Notes: generated by a model not told the origin, from the letters alone. A stretch of 64,000 bases of DNA from Pseudomonadota bacterium (GCA_020161695.1 JAIUOO010000021.1:1-64000), one strand, 5' to 3'; shown: positions 1-9,814, counted from the first letter of the stretch. A program made the numbers and translations.

Positions 1-91
1 ACCGCTTAAGGCCGATGGACGGGCCGGCGGCCGTTCGCCGTCCGGCGCGGGCGGCGCCAAGGGACCATCATCGCCAAAACGTTGGAGCGCC
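1..91. other. Short leader before fabF, no gene resolved
   Basis: The window opens in the space before fabF. A TAA at positions 7-9 could be the stop of an upstream plus-strand gene; in related bacteria acpP (acyl carrier protein) lies here, but too little sequence remains to identify it. Positions 11-55 are GC-rich and can pair with themselves, which could be an upstream terminator, but there is no T run. I see nothing else. Confidence 0.3.
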
Positions 92-1354
92 ATGAGACGC
101 GTTGTCGTAACCGGCATGGGTCTGGTATCGCCGCTTGGCTGCGGCGTCGATGTCACCTGGGACCGTCTGATCCGGGGCGAGTCGGGATTGGGCGCGATCC
201 AGTCCTTCGATGTCTCGGACCTGCCGGCCAAGGTGGCGGCCCACGTTCCGCGCGGGGACGGCGCCAGCGGCTCGTTCAATCCGGACGATTGGGTCTCGCC
301 CAAGGAACAGCGGCGGATGGACCCGTTCATCGTCTTCGGCCTGGCCGCGGCTGCGCAGGCGGTCAAGGACTCCGGCTGGGCGCCGGAGAGCGAGGACGAT
401 CGCATCCGCACCGGGGTGATGATCGGCTCCGGGATCGGCGGCTTGCAGGAGATCGCCAAGGGCTCGATCCTGGTCGAGGGCGGAAACGCCCGCAAGCTGA
501 GCCCGTTCTTCATCCCGGCGGCGTTGATCAACCTGATCAGCGGCTACGCCTCCATCCGCTATGGCTTCAAGGGCCCCAACCACTCGGCAGTGACGGCCTG
601 CGCCACCGGCGCCCATGCCATCGGCGATGCCTCCCGGCTGATCATGCTGGACGACGCCGACGTGATGGTGGCCGGCGGCTCCGAGGCGGCGATCTGCCGG
701 CTCGGCATTGCCGGCTTCTCCGCGGCCAAGGCGTTGTCGACCAAATTCAACGACACCCCGCCGAAGGCGTCCAGGCCCTGGGACGTGGACCGCGACGGGT
801 TCGTCATGGGCGAAGGCGCTGGCGTCGTCGTCCTCGAGGAGTACGAGCACGCCAAAAAGCGGGGCGCCAAGATCTACGCCGAGGTGGTGGGCTATGGCAT
901 GTCCGGCGACGCCTACCACATCACCGCTCCGGCGCCCAACGGCGACGGCGCCTACCGCTGCATGCTCTCGGCCTTCAAGCACGCGAAGATGAGCCCAGAC
1001 GACGTCGACTACATCAACGCCCACGGGACTTCGACGCCGCTCGGCGACGAGATCGAGCTTGGCGCGGTGCTGCGTCTGCTCGGCGACAACCCCGGCGACG
1101 TCTCGATGTCGTCCACGAAGTCCTCCACCGGGCATCTGCTGGGCGCCGCCGGCGCGATCGAGGCGATCTTCTCGATCCTCGCGATCCGCGACCAGGTGGC
1201 CCCGCCGACGCTCAACCTCGATAATCCCGACGTCGAGACGGCCATCGATCTCGTCCCGCATGTCGCCCGCAAGCGCGCCATCGAGACCGTCCTGTCGAAC
1301 TCCTTCGGCTTCGGCGGCACCAATGCTTCCGTGATATTCAGGGCCGCGGCGTAA
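92..1354 (+). CDS. fabF: Beta-ketoacyl-ACP synthase II
   Basis: This enzyme elongates fatty acids by condensing malonyl-ACP with an acyl-ACP (type II fatty acid synthesis, cytoplasm). At 420 residues it has the usual length. The thiolase-fold catalytic triad is visible as Cys170 (in TACATGAH), His311 (NAHGTSTPLGD) and His348 (SSTGHLLGAAG), and the C-terminal glycine-rich SFGFGGTNAS segment is intact. The ATG at 92 gives the standard MRRVVVTGMG start. It is followed 75 bp later by mltG, the usual alphaproteobacterial order, so it probably begins the fabF-mltG-yicC-gmk group. FabB is the nearest alternative, but length and context favour FabF. Confidence 0.96.
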   Translation: MRRVVVTGMGLVSPLGCGVDVTWDRLIRGESGLGAIQSFDVSDLPAKVAAHVPRGDGASGSFNPDDWVSPKEQRRMDPFIVFGLAAAAQAVKDSGWAPESEDDRIRTGVMIGSGIGGLQEIAKGSILVEGGNARKLSPFFIPAALINLISGYASIRYGFKGPNHSAVTACATGAHAIGDASRLIMLDDADVMVAGGSEAAICRLGIAGFSAAKALSTKFNDTPPKASRPWDVDRDGFVMGEGAGVVVLEEYEHAKKRGAKIYAEVVGYGMSGDAYHITAPAPNGDGAYRCMLSAFKHAKMSPDDVDYINAHGTSTPLGDEIELGAVLRLLGDNPGDVSMSSTKSSTGHLLGAAGAIEAIFSILAIRDQVAPPTLNLDNPDVETAIDLVPHVARKRAIETVLSNSFGFGGTNASVIFRAAA

Positions 1355-1429
1355 GGGGAAACCCGTCTTTCGCCACATTCCCTCCGCATCACTACGGATG
1401 ACGCGCGCCCCTCATCAGAGCTGAGACGA

Positions 1430-2623
1430 ATGAACGATTCTTCCGGCCCCTTCACGCCGCAGAACGGCTCCCGCCCGGCCCTCAAATCCCCCCGCGCCGC
1501 CCTCGAGCCCGAGGCCGCGCCGCCGCCGCCGCCCGCCTCGCGCCATGCCCGCAACCAGTGGGTGGTGATCGGCAACCTGATCATGTCGATCCTGCTGGTC
1601 GGGCTGGTCGGCAGCCTTCTCGGCTTCGTCTATGCGCGGCAGGCCTTCGTCGCACCGGGCCCCTTGCAGCAGGATCGCGCGGTGTTCATCGAGCGTGGCT
1701 CGACCGCCGAGCAGGTCGCCCAGACGCTGGAGCGCAACGGCGTCATCAACAGCGCGCTGGTCTTCTCCGGCGCGGTCCAGCTCTACGGCGTGCGCGGCGA
1801 CCTGAAATGGGGCGAGTACATGTTCCCCAGGGGCGCCTCGACGGCCGAGGCGCTGGCCATCGTGCTCGAGGGCAAGCCCATCGAGTACCGCATCACGATC
1901 CCCGAGGGCCTGACTTCCGAGCAGATCGTCGGCCGCCTGCGCGACAACGACGTGCTGACCGGCGACATCGCGCGCATTCCGCGCGAGGGTTCGCTGCTGC
2001 CTGACACCTATCGCTTCACCCGCGGCACGTCGCGCCAGCAGATGGTCGACCAGATGACGCAGTTCCAGAACCGCCTCGTCCAGCAGATCTGGGCGCGTCG
2101 CGGGCCGGATTTGCCGATCCGGACGCCTGAGGAACTGGTCATCCTCGCCTCCATCGTCGAGAAGGAGACTGGCAAGGCCGAGGAGCGCCCGCGCGTTGCC
2201 GGCGTCTTCGTCAACCGCCTGACGCGCCGCATGCGCCTGCAGTCCGATCCGACCATCGTCTATGGCATTGTCGGCGGCCGCGGCACGCTGGGGCGTGGCA
2301 TTCTCGCCTCCGAGATCCAGCGCCTGACGCCCTACAACACCTATCAGATCGACGGCCTGCCGCCGACGCCGATTGCCAATCCCGGCCGCGCCGCCATGGA
2401 GGCGGTCGCCAACCCCGCTCGCCACCGCGATCTGTTCTTCGTCGCGGACGGCACTGGCGGACATGTCTTCGCCGAGACGCTCGAGCAGCACAATCGTAAC
2501 GTCGCGAACTGGCGCCGCATCGAGCGTGAGCGGGCGAGCCCCGACGCCACGCAGGACCGCACCTCGGCCGCCGATACACCGGCGCCGGCCGCGACCGGCA
2601 CGCCACCGCGCGCAACCCGCTGA
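1430..2623 (+). CDS. mltG: Endolytic murein transglycosylase MltG (YceG family)
   Basis: MltG is an inner-membrane lytic transglycosylase that cuts nascent glycan strands and so sets peptidoglycan chain length. The 397-residue protein has a proline-rich cytoplasmic N-terminus (about residues 1-42), one membrane helix (about 44-69) and a periplasmic LysM-like plus catalytic region. The catalytic signature LASIVEKETG lies at residues 239-248 and contains the family's essential glutamate (Glu244 or Glu246), followed by FVNRL and the LQSDPT segment. The C-terminus after about 365 is low in complexity (Ala/Thr/Pro). It lies 75 bp after fabF and 80 bp before yicC. Confidence 0.95.
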   Translation: MNDSSGPFTPQNGSRPALKSPRAALEPEAAPPPPPASRHARNQWVVIGNLIMSILLVGLVGSLLGFVYARQAFVAPGPLQQDRAVFIERGSTAEQVAQTLERNGVINSALVFSGAVQLYGVRGDLKWGEYMFPRGASTAEALAIVLEGKPIEYRITIPEGLTSEQIVGRLRDNDVLTGDIARIPREGSLLPDTYRFTRGTSRQQMVDQMTQFQNRLVQQIWARRGPDLPIRTPEELVILASIVEKETGKAEERPRVAGVFVNRLTRRMRLQSDPTIVYGIVGGRGTLGRGILASEIQRLTPYNTYQIDGLPPTPIANPGRAAMEAVANPARHRDLFFVADGTGGHVFAETLEQHNRNVANWRRIERERASPDATQDRTSAADTPAPAATGTPPRATR

Positions 2624-2703
2624 CGGGCGCGCGGGCGGCGCCGCTTGACCTCCGGGCGGCGGCGACTTAACCGCCTGCCTGTCAGCGCGTTTCCGAGGTT
2701 TCC

Positions 2704-3591
2704 ATGGCTCTTGCAAGCATGACCGGATTTGCCCGGTCGGAAGGCGTCTCCGGCGCGTCCGTCTGGGCGTGGGAGATCAAGTCGGTCAATTCCAAGGGCC
2801 TCGACATCAAACTGCGCATGCCCTCCGGCATGGATGTCGTGGAGGCGACTGTCCGGCAGAAGATCGCGGCCGCCGTCACGCGCGGCAGCATCTTCGCCTC
2901 GCTGAACGTCAAGCGCGAGGCGGCCGTCAGCGAAGTCCGCATCAACGAGACGGTGCTGGCACAGGTGGCCGAGGCGGCGCGCCTGATCGCCGAGCGGATC
3001 GATGCACGCGCGCCGGCCATCGACGGCCTCCTGCAGATTCGCGGCGTCGTGGACGTGGTCGAGCCGGAAGAGGGCGAGGATGAGCGGCAGGCGCTCCAGT
3101 CGGCCGCCCTGGCCGGCCTCGACAAGGCGCTGGTCGGGCTCTCCGCCATGCGCGCCGCCGAGGGTTCCGCGCTGGAGACCGTGATGGCGACCCGCCTCGA
3201 CGAGATCGCCGTGCTGAAGAAGGAGGCCGAGGACAATCCCGCGCGCCGGCCGGAGGCGATCCGCGCCCGGCTTGCCGAGCAGGTCGCGGCTCTTCTCGAC
3301 ACCGGAAAGGCCTTCGACCCTGACCGCCTGCATCAGGAGGCGATCCTGCTGGCCTCCAAGGCCGATATCCGCGAAGAGCTCGACCGCCTCGATGCCCATG
3401 TCGCCGCCGCGCGCAAGCTGCTGGCCGAGGGCGGTCCGGTCGGCCGCAAGCTCGATTTCCTCGCGCAGGAATTCAACCGCGAGACCAACACGCTCTGTTC
3501 CAAGGCCAACGACGTGTCGCTGACCGCCACGGGCCTGTCGCTCAAGGCTGCCGTCGAGCAGTTCCGCGAGCAGGTGCAGAACCTGGAGTGA
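2704..3591 (+). CDS. yicC: YicC/YloC family endoribonuclease
   Basis: This 295-residue protein has the YicC family hallmarks: an N-terminus reading MTGFAR shortly after the start, the EIKSVNSKGLDIKLR segment near residues 22-36, and the conserved C-terminal KLDFLAQEFNRETNTLCSK stretch. Family members are hexameric endoribonucleases linked to small-RNA turnover and stationary-phase survival; activity here is inferred from the family. The ATG at 2704 directly follows a purine-rich GAGG. It ends 4 bp before gmk, a coupling that is very common and suggests one transcript. Confidence 0.93.
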   Translation: MALASMTGFARSEGVSGASVWAWEIKSVNSKGLDIKLRMPSGMDVVEATVRQKIAAAVTRGSIFASLNVKREAAVSEVRINETVLAQVAEAARLIAERIDARAPAIDGLLQIRGVVDVVEPEEGEDERQALQSAALAGLDKALVGLSAMRAAEGSALETVMATRLDEIAVLKKEAEDNPARRPEAIRARLAEQVAALLDTGKAFDPDRLHQEAILLASKADIREELDRLDAHVAAARKLLAEGGPVGRKLDFLAQEFNRETNTLCSKANDVSLTATGLSLKAAVEQFREQVQNLE

Positions 3592-3595
3592 GCCG

Positions 3596-4267
3596 ATGTC
3601 GGATGCCGTCACCGCCCGCCGCGGCCTGATGCTGATCCTCACCTCGCCCTCGGGTGCGGGGAAATCGACGCTGACGCGCCAGCTCCTGCAGAACGAGACG
3701 GACATTGCCCTGTCCGTTTCCGTCACCACGCGCTCGCGCCGCAAGGACGAGATCGACGGGGTGCATTATCACTTCATCGACCGCCCCGCTTTCGAGCGGA
3801 TGCGCGATGCCGGCGAACTGCTCGAATGGGCCGAGGTCCACGGCAATTTTTACGGCACGCCGCGCAGGGCGGTGGAGGAGGCGCTGTCGGCCGGCAAGGA
3901 CGTGCTGTTCGACATCGATGTCGCCGGCGTCAGGCAGCTTGCCGACATGGTGCGGGAGGACATGGCGACGGTGTTCCTGCTGCCGCCCTCGGTCACCGAG
4001 CAGATCGCCCGGCTGAAGCGCCGCGCGAGCGATGACGACGCGGCGATCCTGAAGCGCCTGCGTACGGCGCGCGACGAGATCGGCCACTGGGCGGATTTCG
4101 ACTACATCCTCGTCAACGAAGATATCGCTCGCGCCTTCTCCGAGTTGCGCGCCATCCTCCATGCCGAACGGCTGAAACAGCGTCGCAGGCCGAAGCTGGA
4201 GGCGCTGATCGGCGAACTCGGCCGCGACCTCGACAAGGTGCTGGAAGCCGGACGCCTGCCGTCCTGA
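3596..4267 (+). CDS. gmk: Guanylate kinase
   Basis: Gmk phosphorylates GMP to GDP with ATP in the cytoplasm, feeding GTP and (p)ppGpp pools. The 223-residue protein shows the P-loop SPSGAGKST at about residues 18-26, the GMP-binding SVTTRSRRKDEIDGVHYHF region, and WAEVHGNFYGTP. The extra N-terminal residues and C-terminal tail are within normal range. The start lies 4 bp after the yicC stop. The gene converges on rsmA, and the two stop codons are separated by only four bases (4268-4271), so the transcripts probably overlap. Confidence 0.96.
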   Translation: MSDAVTARRGLMLILTSPSGAGKSTLTRQLLQNETDIALSVSVTTRSRRKDEIDGVHYHFIDRPAFERMRDAGELLEWAEVHGNFYGTPRRAVEEALSAGKDVLFDIDVAGVRQLADMVREDMATVFLLPPSVTEQIARLKRRASDDDAAILKRLRTARDEIGHWADFDYILVNEDIARAFSELRAILHAERLKQRRRPKLEALIGELGRDLDKVLEAGRLPS

Positions 4268-4271
4268 CGCT

Positions 4272-5111
4272 TTAGGCGTCCAGCAGGCGTGCCAGCGTGC
4301 AGAACTCCGCTATCGTCAGCGTCTCCGCGCGCGCGGTGGGATCGAGGCCGGCCGTCTCGATCAGCGCCATGGGATCGCGCCCAAGGCCCTTGAGGCTCTG
4401 CCGGATCATCTTGCGCCGCTGGCCGAAGGCCGCTGCGGTCACGCGCTCCAGCGCACCGACGCGACAGGGGATCGGGTCGGCGCGCGGCACGAGATGCACC
4501 ACCGACGAGGTCACCTTGGGCGGCGGCACGAAGGCCGAGGGGCCGACGTCGAAGGCGATGCGCGCTTCCGTGCGCCAGCCGGCGAGCACGCCGAGCCGGC
4601 CATAGGCGTCGGTGTCAGGCGCGGCGACGATGCGCTGGGCGACTTCTTTCTGGAACATCAGCGTCAGCGACCGGTACCAGGGCGGCCAACGGTCAAGCGT
4701 CAGCCAGCCGGTCAGCAATTGCGTGCCGACATTGTAGGGCAGGTTGGCGACGATGCGGGCCGGTGCGCCGCCGATATGGGGCACGAGGTCCACCTCCAGC
4801 GCGTCGCCCTCGATCACCGTCAGCCTTCCCGGATAATGCGCCGCGATCTCCTCCAGTGCCGGCAGGCAGCGCGGGTCGCGCTCGACCGCGATCACGCGCG
4901 CGGCCCCGCCCGCGAGCAGCGCGCGCGTGAGGCCGCCGGGGCCGGGGCCGATCTCGACCACGGTCGCGCCTTCGAGCGGACCGGAAGCACGGGCGATCCG
5001 GCTGGTCAGGTTGAGGTCGAGCAGGAAGTTCTGTCCCAGCGACTTCTTCGCCATCAGCCCGTGCCGGGCGATGACCTCGCGCAGCGGCGGCAGGTGGTCG
5101 ATCGCGCTCAC
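4272..5111 (-). CDS. rsmA: 16S rRNA (A1518/A1519) dimethyltransferase
   Basis: RsmA (KsgA) dimethylates two adjacent adenines near the 3' end of 16S rRNA during late 30S assembly; its loss gives kasugamycin resistance. The 279-residue protein carries KKSLGQNFL near residue 22, the SAM-binding VEIGPGPGGLT (about 52-62) and the catalytic NLPY at 123-126. It is the last gene of the lptF-to-rsmA operon and starts 4 bp after the pdxA stop, the classic pdxA-ksgA arrangement. Confidence 0.96.
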   Translation of the reverse strand: MSAIDHLPPLREVIARHGLMAKKSLGQNFLLDLNLTSRIARASGPLEGATVVEIGPGPGGLTRALLAGGAARVIAVERDPRCLPALEEIAAHYPGRLTVIEGDALEVDLVPHIGGAPARIVANLPYNVGTQLLTGWLTLDRWPPWYRSLTLMFQKEVAQRIVAAPDTDAYGRLGVLAGWRTEARIAFDVGPSAFVPPPKVTSSVVHLVPRADPIPCRVGALERVTAAAFGQRRKMIRQSLKGLGRDPMALIETAGLDPTARAETLTIAEFCTLARLLDA

Positions 5112-5115
5112 GTCT

Positions 5116-6129
5116 TCAGGCCCGTGGCTGTGCGAGACGGCCGGCCAGCGCGATGGCGTGGATCAGGCTGGACGGCCGCGCCTTGCCCGTTCCCGCGAGC
5201 GAGAAGGCCGTGCCATGATCGGGCGAGGTGCGGATGAAGGGCAGGCCGAGCGTGACGTTGACGCCCTCGTCGAAGGCGAGCGTCTTCACCGGCACCAGCA
5301 CCTGGTCGTGATACATGCCGAGCGCGACGTCGTAGCCCTTGCGGGCTTCCGGGTGGAACAGCGTGTCGGCCGGGTGCGGTCCGGTGGCGGCAATGCCGAT
5401 GCGGTTCAGTTCGGCGACCGCCGGCGCGATGACGTCGATGTCCTCGCTGCCCATCAGGCCGTCCTCGCCCGCATGGGGGTTGAGGCCGCATATGGCGAGG
5501 CGCGGCGCCGCGATGCCGAAGCGCGTCGCCAGGTCGTGGGCGACGATGGCGCCGGTCTCGACGATCAGATTGGTCGTCAGCCGCGCTGGCACATCGGCGA
5601 GCGGCATGTGGATGGTGACCGGCACCACCGCCAGTTCGCGGCTCCAGATCATCATGATCGGCCGGACGGGGCCGACCCGGAACGGGCGGGCGAGCTCGCC
5701 GAGGAATTCGGTATGGCCGGGATGGCTGAAGCCGGCCGCCGCCAGCACCGACTTGGCGATGGGGTTGGTGACGATCGCCCGCGCCCGGCCGGAGCGGATG
5801 TGGTCGACGCCGGCGCGGATGGCCTCGATGACCATGAAGGCCGTGTCCGTGGTCGGCGCACCCGGCAGGTCTTCGGCCGAATTGTCCTCCGTGCCTTCCG
5901 CCGCGACCACCGGCAGGCCGTAGGCGAAGCTGTCGATGGCCTCTTCGGGCAGGACCTCGACGATGGGCACGCCGATGCCGAGCCGCGCGGCGCGCTTCTC
6001 CATCAGTTCGGGGTCACCGATGAGATAGAAGGGCGGCAGTTGCTGGCTGGCGCGGTCGCGCCACGCCATCAGGGCGATATCCGGTCCGATACCGGCCGGT
6101 TCGCCCATGGTCACGGCGAGCGGCAGCAT
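5116..6129 (-). CDS. pdxA: 4-hydroxythreonine-4-phosphate dehydrogenase
   Basis: PdxA oxidises 4-phosphohydroxy-L-threonine in the DXP-dependent pathway to pyridoxal phosphate. The 337-residue protein begins with TMGEPAGIGPD and carries the three metal-binding histidine segments: HPGHTEFLG, NPHAGEDG and MYHDQVLVPVK. It sits between surA (9 bp upstream) and rsmA (4 bp downstream) on one strand, a widely conserved order, so it is almost certainly co-transcribed with them. Confidence 0.96.
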   Translation of the reverse strand: MLPLAVTMGEPAGIGPDIALMAWRDRASQQLPPFYLIGDPELMEKRAARLGIGVPIVEVLPEEAIDSFAYGLPVVAAEGTEDNSAEDLPGAPTTDTAFMVIEAIRAGVDHIRSGRARAIVTNPIAKSVLAAAGFSHPGHTEFLGELARPFRVGPVRPIMMIWSRELAVVPVTIHMPLADVPARLTTNLIVETGAIVAHDLATRFGIAAPRLAICGLNPHAGEDGLMGSEDIDVIAPAVAELNRIGIAATGPHPADTLFHPEARKGYDVALGMYHDQVLVPVKTLAFDEGVNVTLGLPFIRTSPDHGTAFSLAGTGKARPSSLIHAIALAGRLAQPRA

Positions 6130-6138
6130 GGCGGCGGC

Positions 6139-7086
6139 TCAGCTGCGGCCGCGCCCGCCGCGCCCGTCCTTGTATTCGATCACCGCCGTGCGGCGGATGC
6201 GCGCCAGATAATCCCGCGAGATGCGTTGCATCTCGGCGGTCTGGATTTCTTCGCGCGCCTGATTGCGGACGGTCGTGTCGTTGGCGTTGATGTCTTCCTT
6301 GGCGCAGACCGCGACCATCTCGATGCCCTGCTGGGTGCGGCTCGGCTGGGTGAGCTTGCCGACGGCGGTCTGGTCGAGCACCTGGCGGAACTGCGGGGAC
6401 AGGTCAGAACTCAGCCGGCGGAACTGTTCGCGAACGGCCGAATCCGGGATGCGGTTCACCTGTTCGAGATCGGTGGCGCAGCTTGTGAAGCGGCCGCGCA
6501 GGGCATTGGCCTCGGCAAGGCGCTGGGCGACCCGGGCAGGGGGGGCGTTAGCCGGAACGAGGAGGACGATCGGCCGCAGCACGTAGTTCACCGAGCGCGT
6601 ATTGCCCTGCTGGCGGCGCGAGATGGCGTCGGCGAGCTGCGTGTCGGTGACGAAGATGGTGCGCCCGTAGCGGGCGCCGACGATGTTCGACCATGAGAGG
6701 TCGGCGCGCAGCTTGCCGCGATAGACCCGCGGCTCGATGCCTTGTGCGCGCAGCACCTGGTCGAAGCCGCGCGGATCGATGCCGGAGCGCTGGGCCACCT
6801 GCGCATAGGCGGCGTTGACCTGCTGCTCGCTCGCCTCGACCTTGAAGCGCCGCGCCTCGCTGAACTTGACGCGGTCGTTGATCAGGTCGTCCAGCGCCTG
6901 CTCGCGCGAATGCGGGCGGCCCTCGCGGATCTGCAGCAGCCGCTGGCGCTGGGGAATGTCGAAACTGGTGATCGGCAGGCCGTTGACGATGACGATCACC
7001 TGACCGTCCTGCGCGGTGGCGGGAGCGGCAGCGGCCGACAGGGTGACCGCCAGGGCGGCTGCGAGGAACGGACGCGCGAAGGTCAT
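6139..7086 (-). CDS. surA: SurA-type periplasmic chaperone / peptidylprolyl isomerase
   Basis: This is a SurA N-terminal-domain protein, expected to escort outer-membrane proteins (including LptD, encoded next to it) through the periplasm. I chose the ATG at 7086 because AAGGAAGG lies just before it and because it gives a clean signal peptide ending AAPATAQDG; the frame also opens 48 bp upstream. The mature part begins with the SurA segment IVNGLPITSFDI and a helical, Arg-rich region. A parvulin-like domain is present only in weak form near the C-terminus (two Cys, around TSCATDLEQ and VAVCAKEDI). At 315 residues it is shorter than the two-parvulin enterobacterial SurA, so isomerase activity is doubtful. 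Confidence 0.85.
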   Translation of the reverse strand: MTFARPFLAAALAVTLSAAAAPATAQDGQVIVIVNGLPITSFDIPQRQRLLQIREGRPHSREQALDDLINDRVKFSEARRFKVEASEQQVNAAYAQVAQRSGIDPRGFDQVLRAQGIEPRVYRGKLRADLSWSNIVGARYGRTIFVTDTQLADAISRRQQGNTRSVNYVLRPIVLLVPANAPPARVAQRLAEANALRGRFTSCATDLEQVNRIPDSAVREQFRRLSSDLSPQFRQVLDQTAVGKLTQPSRTQQGIEMVAVCAKEDINANDTTVRNQAREEIQTAEMQRISRDYLARIRRTAVIEYKDGRGGRGRS

Positions 7087-7165
7087 GGCTGCGCCTTCCT
7101 TGGGTTGATGGCGGGAAAGGGCTCCGTTGCGCAAGACGGTGGCGCAATCAGGGCAGCGGGGCCGT

Positions 7166-9814
7166 TCACTGCGCCGGTGGGTTGAACCAGTTCGACACGT
7201 TCTGCGACAGGGTCAGCTCGCCGATGGTCCGCAGATTGAAGCGGAACATGAAGCGGTGGACGTCGCGCGTCGTGGTGACATTGTTGAGCGTCACCACCTC
7301 GGCGGCGAAGTCGCGCGAATAGTAGAAGCCGAGCTGCATGGCGTCGTCGAGATAGTTCACGCCGAGCGTCAGGCCCTCGATCTTGTTGCGTTCGGTGATC
7401 GGCAGCGCGTTGGTGAAATTGGCCGCGAGATTCTGCCGCTCGAACGAGAAGCGCGCCGCGCCGTAGAGCGTCCAGTTGGTGGCGACCGTGTAGGACATGG
7501 CCGCGCCGACGCCGCTGCGCGGCACGATGTAGCCGAGCACCGGTTGCGGCGCGAGATAGGCGTAGGTGCCGGTGACCGCGACATTGCCGAACCGGCCGGT
7601 CGCGTCGAGCTCCGCGCGCTGGACGGCGAAGGTCCGCTCGTCGAAGCGACCGCGCGCCGAGAACCGGAAATTGCTGTCCATCTGGTACATGAAGCGCGCG
7701 ACATAGTCCGAGCGCGGCTTGTCGAGGCCGGAATTGGCGCCGGCGCTCGCCATGTCGACATTGGCGCCGACGACGTTCGGATCGCCATAGGCGAAGGAAT
7801 TGACGCCGAACAGGTGCCGCGACTGGCCGAACAGCACGTTGACGCTGGAGCCGTTGACGAAGCGGTGGGTGAGGTTGAGGCCGTAGTTCAGCCGTCCGCC
7901 GCCCTCGACGCGGTCCCAGCCGGAGAACTTGCTGACCTGAAACAGGCTGGTGTCGTCGAAGACGAGGCTCTGGGCGTCCTCGTTCGGGATACGGCCGATA
8001 TTGGTCTCGTTCGGACGGGCGATGAACTGGACGATCGGCTCGATGACCGTGGTGCCGTATTCAGTGCCGGCGATCCACGGATAGCGGTAGGTCATGCCGA
8101 CGGTCGGCATGACGCGCGTGTGCTGCTGGCCGCTGCCCGTCGCCAGCCGGTCGAACGAGCCGAGAACCGCGGCATTGTCCTTCAGGTGGTGGTAGGTCAC
8201 GTCGCCGCGCACGGAGACGAAGGGTTCCCAGACCTGACCCAGCGCGTCGGTGATGCGGCGCCGCCAGGCAACTTCCGCCGAAGCGCGGGAATAGGTGCCG
8301 TCGATACCGTTCACGAGGCAGTTCGACGGGTCGAGATTGACGCCCGGCGCACGCGGCTGGAGGCGGTTACAGGTGATCGGGACGAGCGGGTTGCGGACCG
8401 ACACGTCCGCCGCCTCGCGCGACAGGCTGACGATGCTGGTCCGCCAGGACAGTTCGCCGCCGACGACCGAGCGGTCATAGACGCGGAAATAGTCCAGCAC
8501 CGGGTGGGTAACCGGCAGCACCTTGTTGTCGGTATCGGTGGCGGTGATGCCGACATAGCGCGTCGTCGACAGGTCGAACCAGCTGCGCTCGCCCTGTCCG
8601 CGCAGGAACAGCCGGGAATTGGCCTCGGTCTGCCCCGGCAGCATCAGGGAATAGTCCCTGAGGAAGGCCGTGTCCGACATCAGGTTGAGGTCCCAGCCGA
8701 CCGACCAGCGCTCGGTGAGGCGGAACATGCCTGTCGTGTGGATGATGCCGCGGAAGCTGCGGTTACCGACTTCCGGCGTGCCGTCCGAATAGGTGAAGGC
8801 GTTGCGGTCCTGCTGGAAGATGCCGGCGCCGCGGATGGTGTAATAGCCGCTCTCGAAGCCGTGACGCCACTCCACCACGGGCATGAAGCCCTGGCGGATG
8901 TAGTAGCGCGGCGCGATCAGCAGGTCGTAATTGGCCTGGATGTTCCAGAAATAGGGCACCTCGATACCCACGCCGGTGCGGTTCGAGCCCGCGACGCCCG
9001 GCATCAGGAAACCCGAGGCCTTGCGGACGGTCGGGTCCGGCGCCTGCATGTAGGGCATGTAGGCGATCGGCAGGCCGAACATCTCGAACCGGGCATCCTC
9101 GAAATAGATCATCCGCTCGGATTCGCGGTGGATGATCCGCTTCGACTTGATGACCCAGGTCGGCGGCTTGGTCTGGTCGGCGCGGCAGGAATCGCAGGCC
9201 GTGTAGGTCGCCCGGTCGAAGATCGTTGTCTCGCCGTTCTCGCGCGTCACGTTGGCGGCGCCGATGAAGCGCCGGTCCGGCGTTTCGAGGTTCAGCGAGC
9301 GGACGAAGCCGTCGGCAAAATTCTGGTCGAATTCGAGATCCTGCGCGTGGGCGATCACGCCCGACGGCTCGGTGATCCGGACATTGCCGGTGGCGCGAAC
9401 CCGGTTCGCGCGCTGGTCGTAGGTGACGAGGTCGGCCTCGATGGTCCGGCCGTCGTAATAGATCTGCACCCGGCCGCGCGCGGAGACACGGCTCGTCCGC
9501 TCGTCATAGACCAGCTGGTTGGCGTTCACCTGCATCGGCGAGCCGCGCTGCGTCGTCGTGAAGGTCGGCGGTGCGCCCGGCAGCTGCTCCAGCGACGGCG
9601 ACATCGGCGTACGTGCCGTCGACTGGTTCTGGATGACCGTCGGGTCCTGGATAAACAGGCGTCGCTCGACCGGATCGGCGGGGACCGACTGCGCGCGTGC
9701 GGGCGCGAGCCCTCCCGCCGCGACAAGCAGCGTCAGCGCGCTTGCGGTCACGGTCAGGGCGGGGCGGGCGATTCGGGCCGGAGAAGCCGGAGGCCGGGTG
9801 GATGCGAGGCGCAT
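7166..9814 (-). CDS. lptD: LPS-assembly outer membrane protein LptD
   Basis: LptD is the outer-membrane beta-barrel that, with the lipoprotein LptE, inserts lipopolysaccharide into the outer leaflet. The 882-residue protein has a signal peptide ending PARAQS, an N-terminal OstA/LptA-like domain (about residues 70-200, with YDERTSRVSARGRVQI), then a large barrel rich in alternating aromatic strands. Cys pairs occur at CDSC and in CNRLQ...SNC, but the enterobacterial disulfide pattern is not obviously present. The ATG at 9814 shares one base with the lptG stop (TGATG), so translation is coupled. A TTG one codon upstream is a less likely start. No lptE was recognised in the window. Confidence 0.94.
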   Translation of the reverse strand: MRLASTRPPASPARIARPALTVTASALTLLVAAGGLAPARAQSVPADPVERRLFIQDPTVIQNQSTARTPMSPSLEQLPGAPPTFTTTQRGSPMQVNANQLVYDERTSRVSARGRVQIYYDGRTIEADLVTYDQRANRVRATGNVRITEPSGVIAHAQDLEFDQNFADGFVRSLNLETPDRRFIGAANVTRENGETTIFDRATYTACDSCRADQTKPPTWVIKSKRIIHRESERMIYFEDARFEMFGLPIAYMPYMQAPDPTVRKASGFLMPGVAGSNRTGVGIEVPYFWNIQANYDLLIAPRYYIRQGFMPVVEWRHGFESGYYTIRGAGIFQQDRNAFTYSDGTPEVGNRSFRGIIHTTGMFRLTERWSVGWDLNLMSDTAFLRDYSLMLPGQTEANSRLFLRGQGERSWFDLSTTRYVGITATDTDNKVLPVTHPVLDYFRVYDRSVVGGELSWRTSIVSLSREAADVSVRNPLVPITCNRLQPRAPGVNLDPSNCLVNGIDGTYSRASAEVAWRRRITDALGQVWEPFVSVRGDVTYHHLKDNAAVLGSFDRLATGSGQQHTRVMPTVGMTYRYPWIAGTEYGTTVIEPIVQFIARPNETNIGRIPNEDAQSLVFDDTSLFQVSKFSGWDRVEGGGRLNYGLNLTHRFVNGSSVNVLFGQSRHLFGVNSFAYGDPNVVGANVDMASAGANSGLDKPRSDYVARFMYQMDSNFRFSARGRFDERTFAVQRAELDATGRFGNVAVTGTYAYLAPQPVLGYIVPRSGVGAAMSYTVATNWTLYGAARFSFERQNLAANFTNALPITERNKIEGLTLGVNYLDDAMQLGFYYSRDFAAEVVTLNNVTTTRDVHRFMFRFNLRTIGELTLSQNVSNWFNPPAQ

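Noticed and set aside
4927..6696. 589-codon plus-strand frame opposite rsmA/pdxA/surA
   Set aside because: Shadow of three well-supported minus-strand genes.
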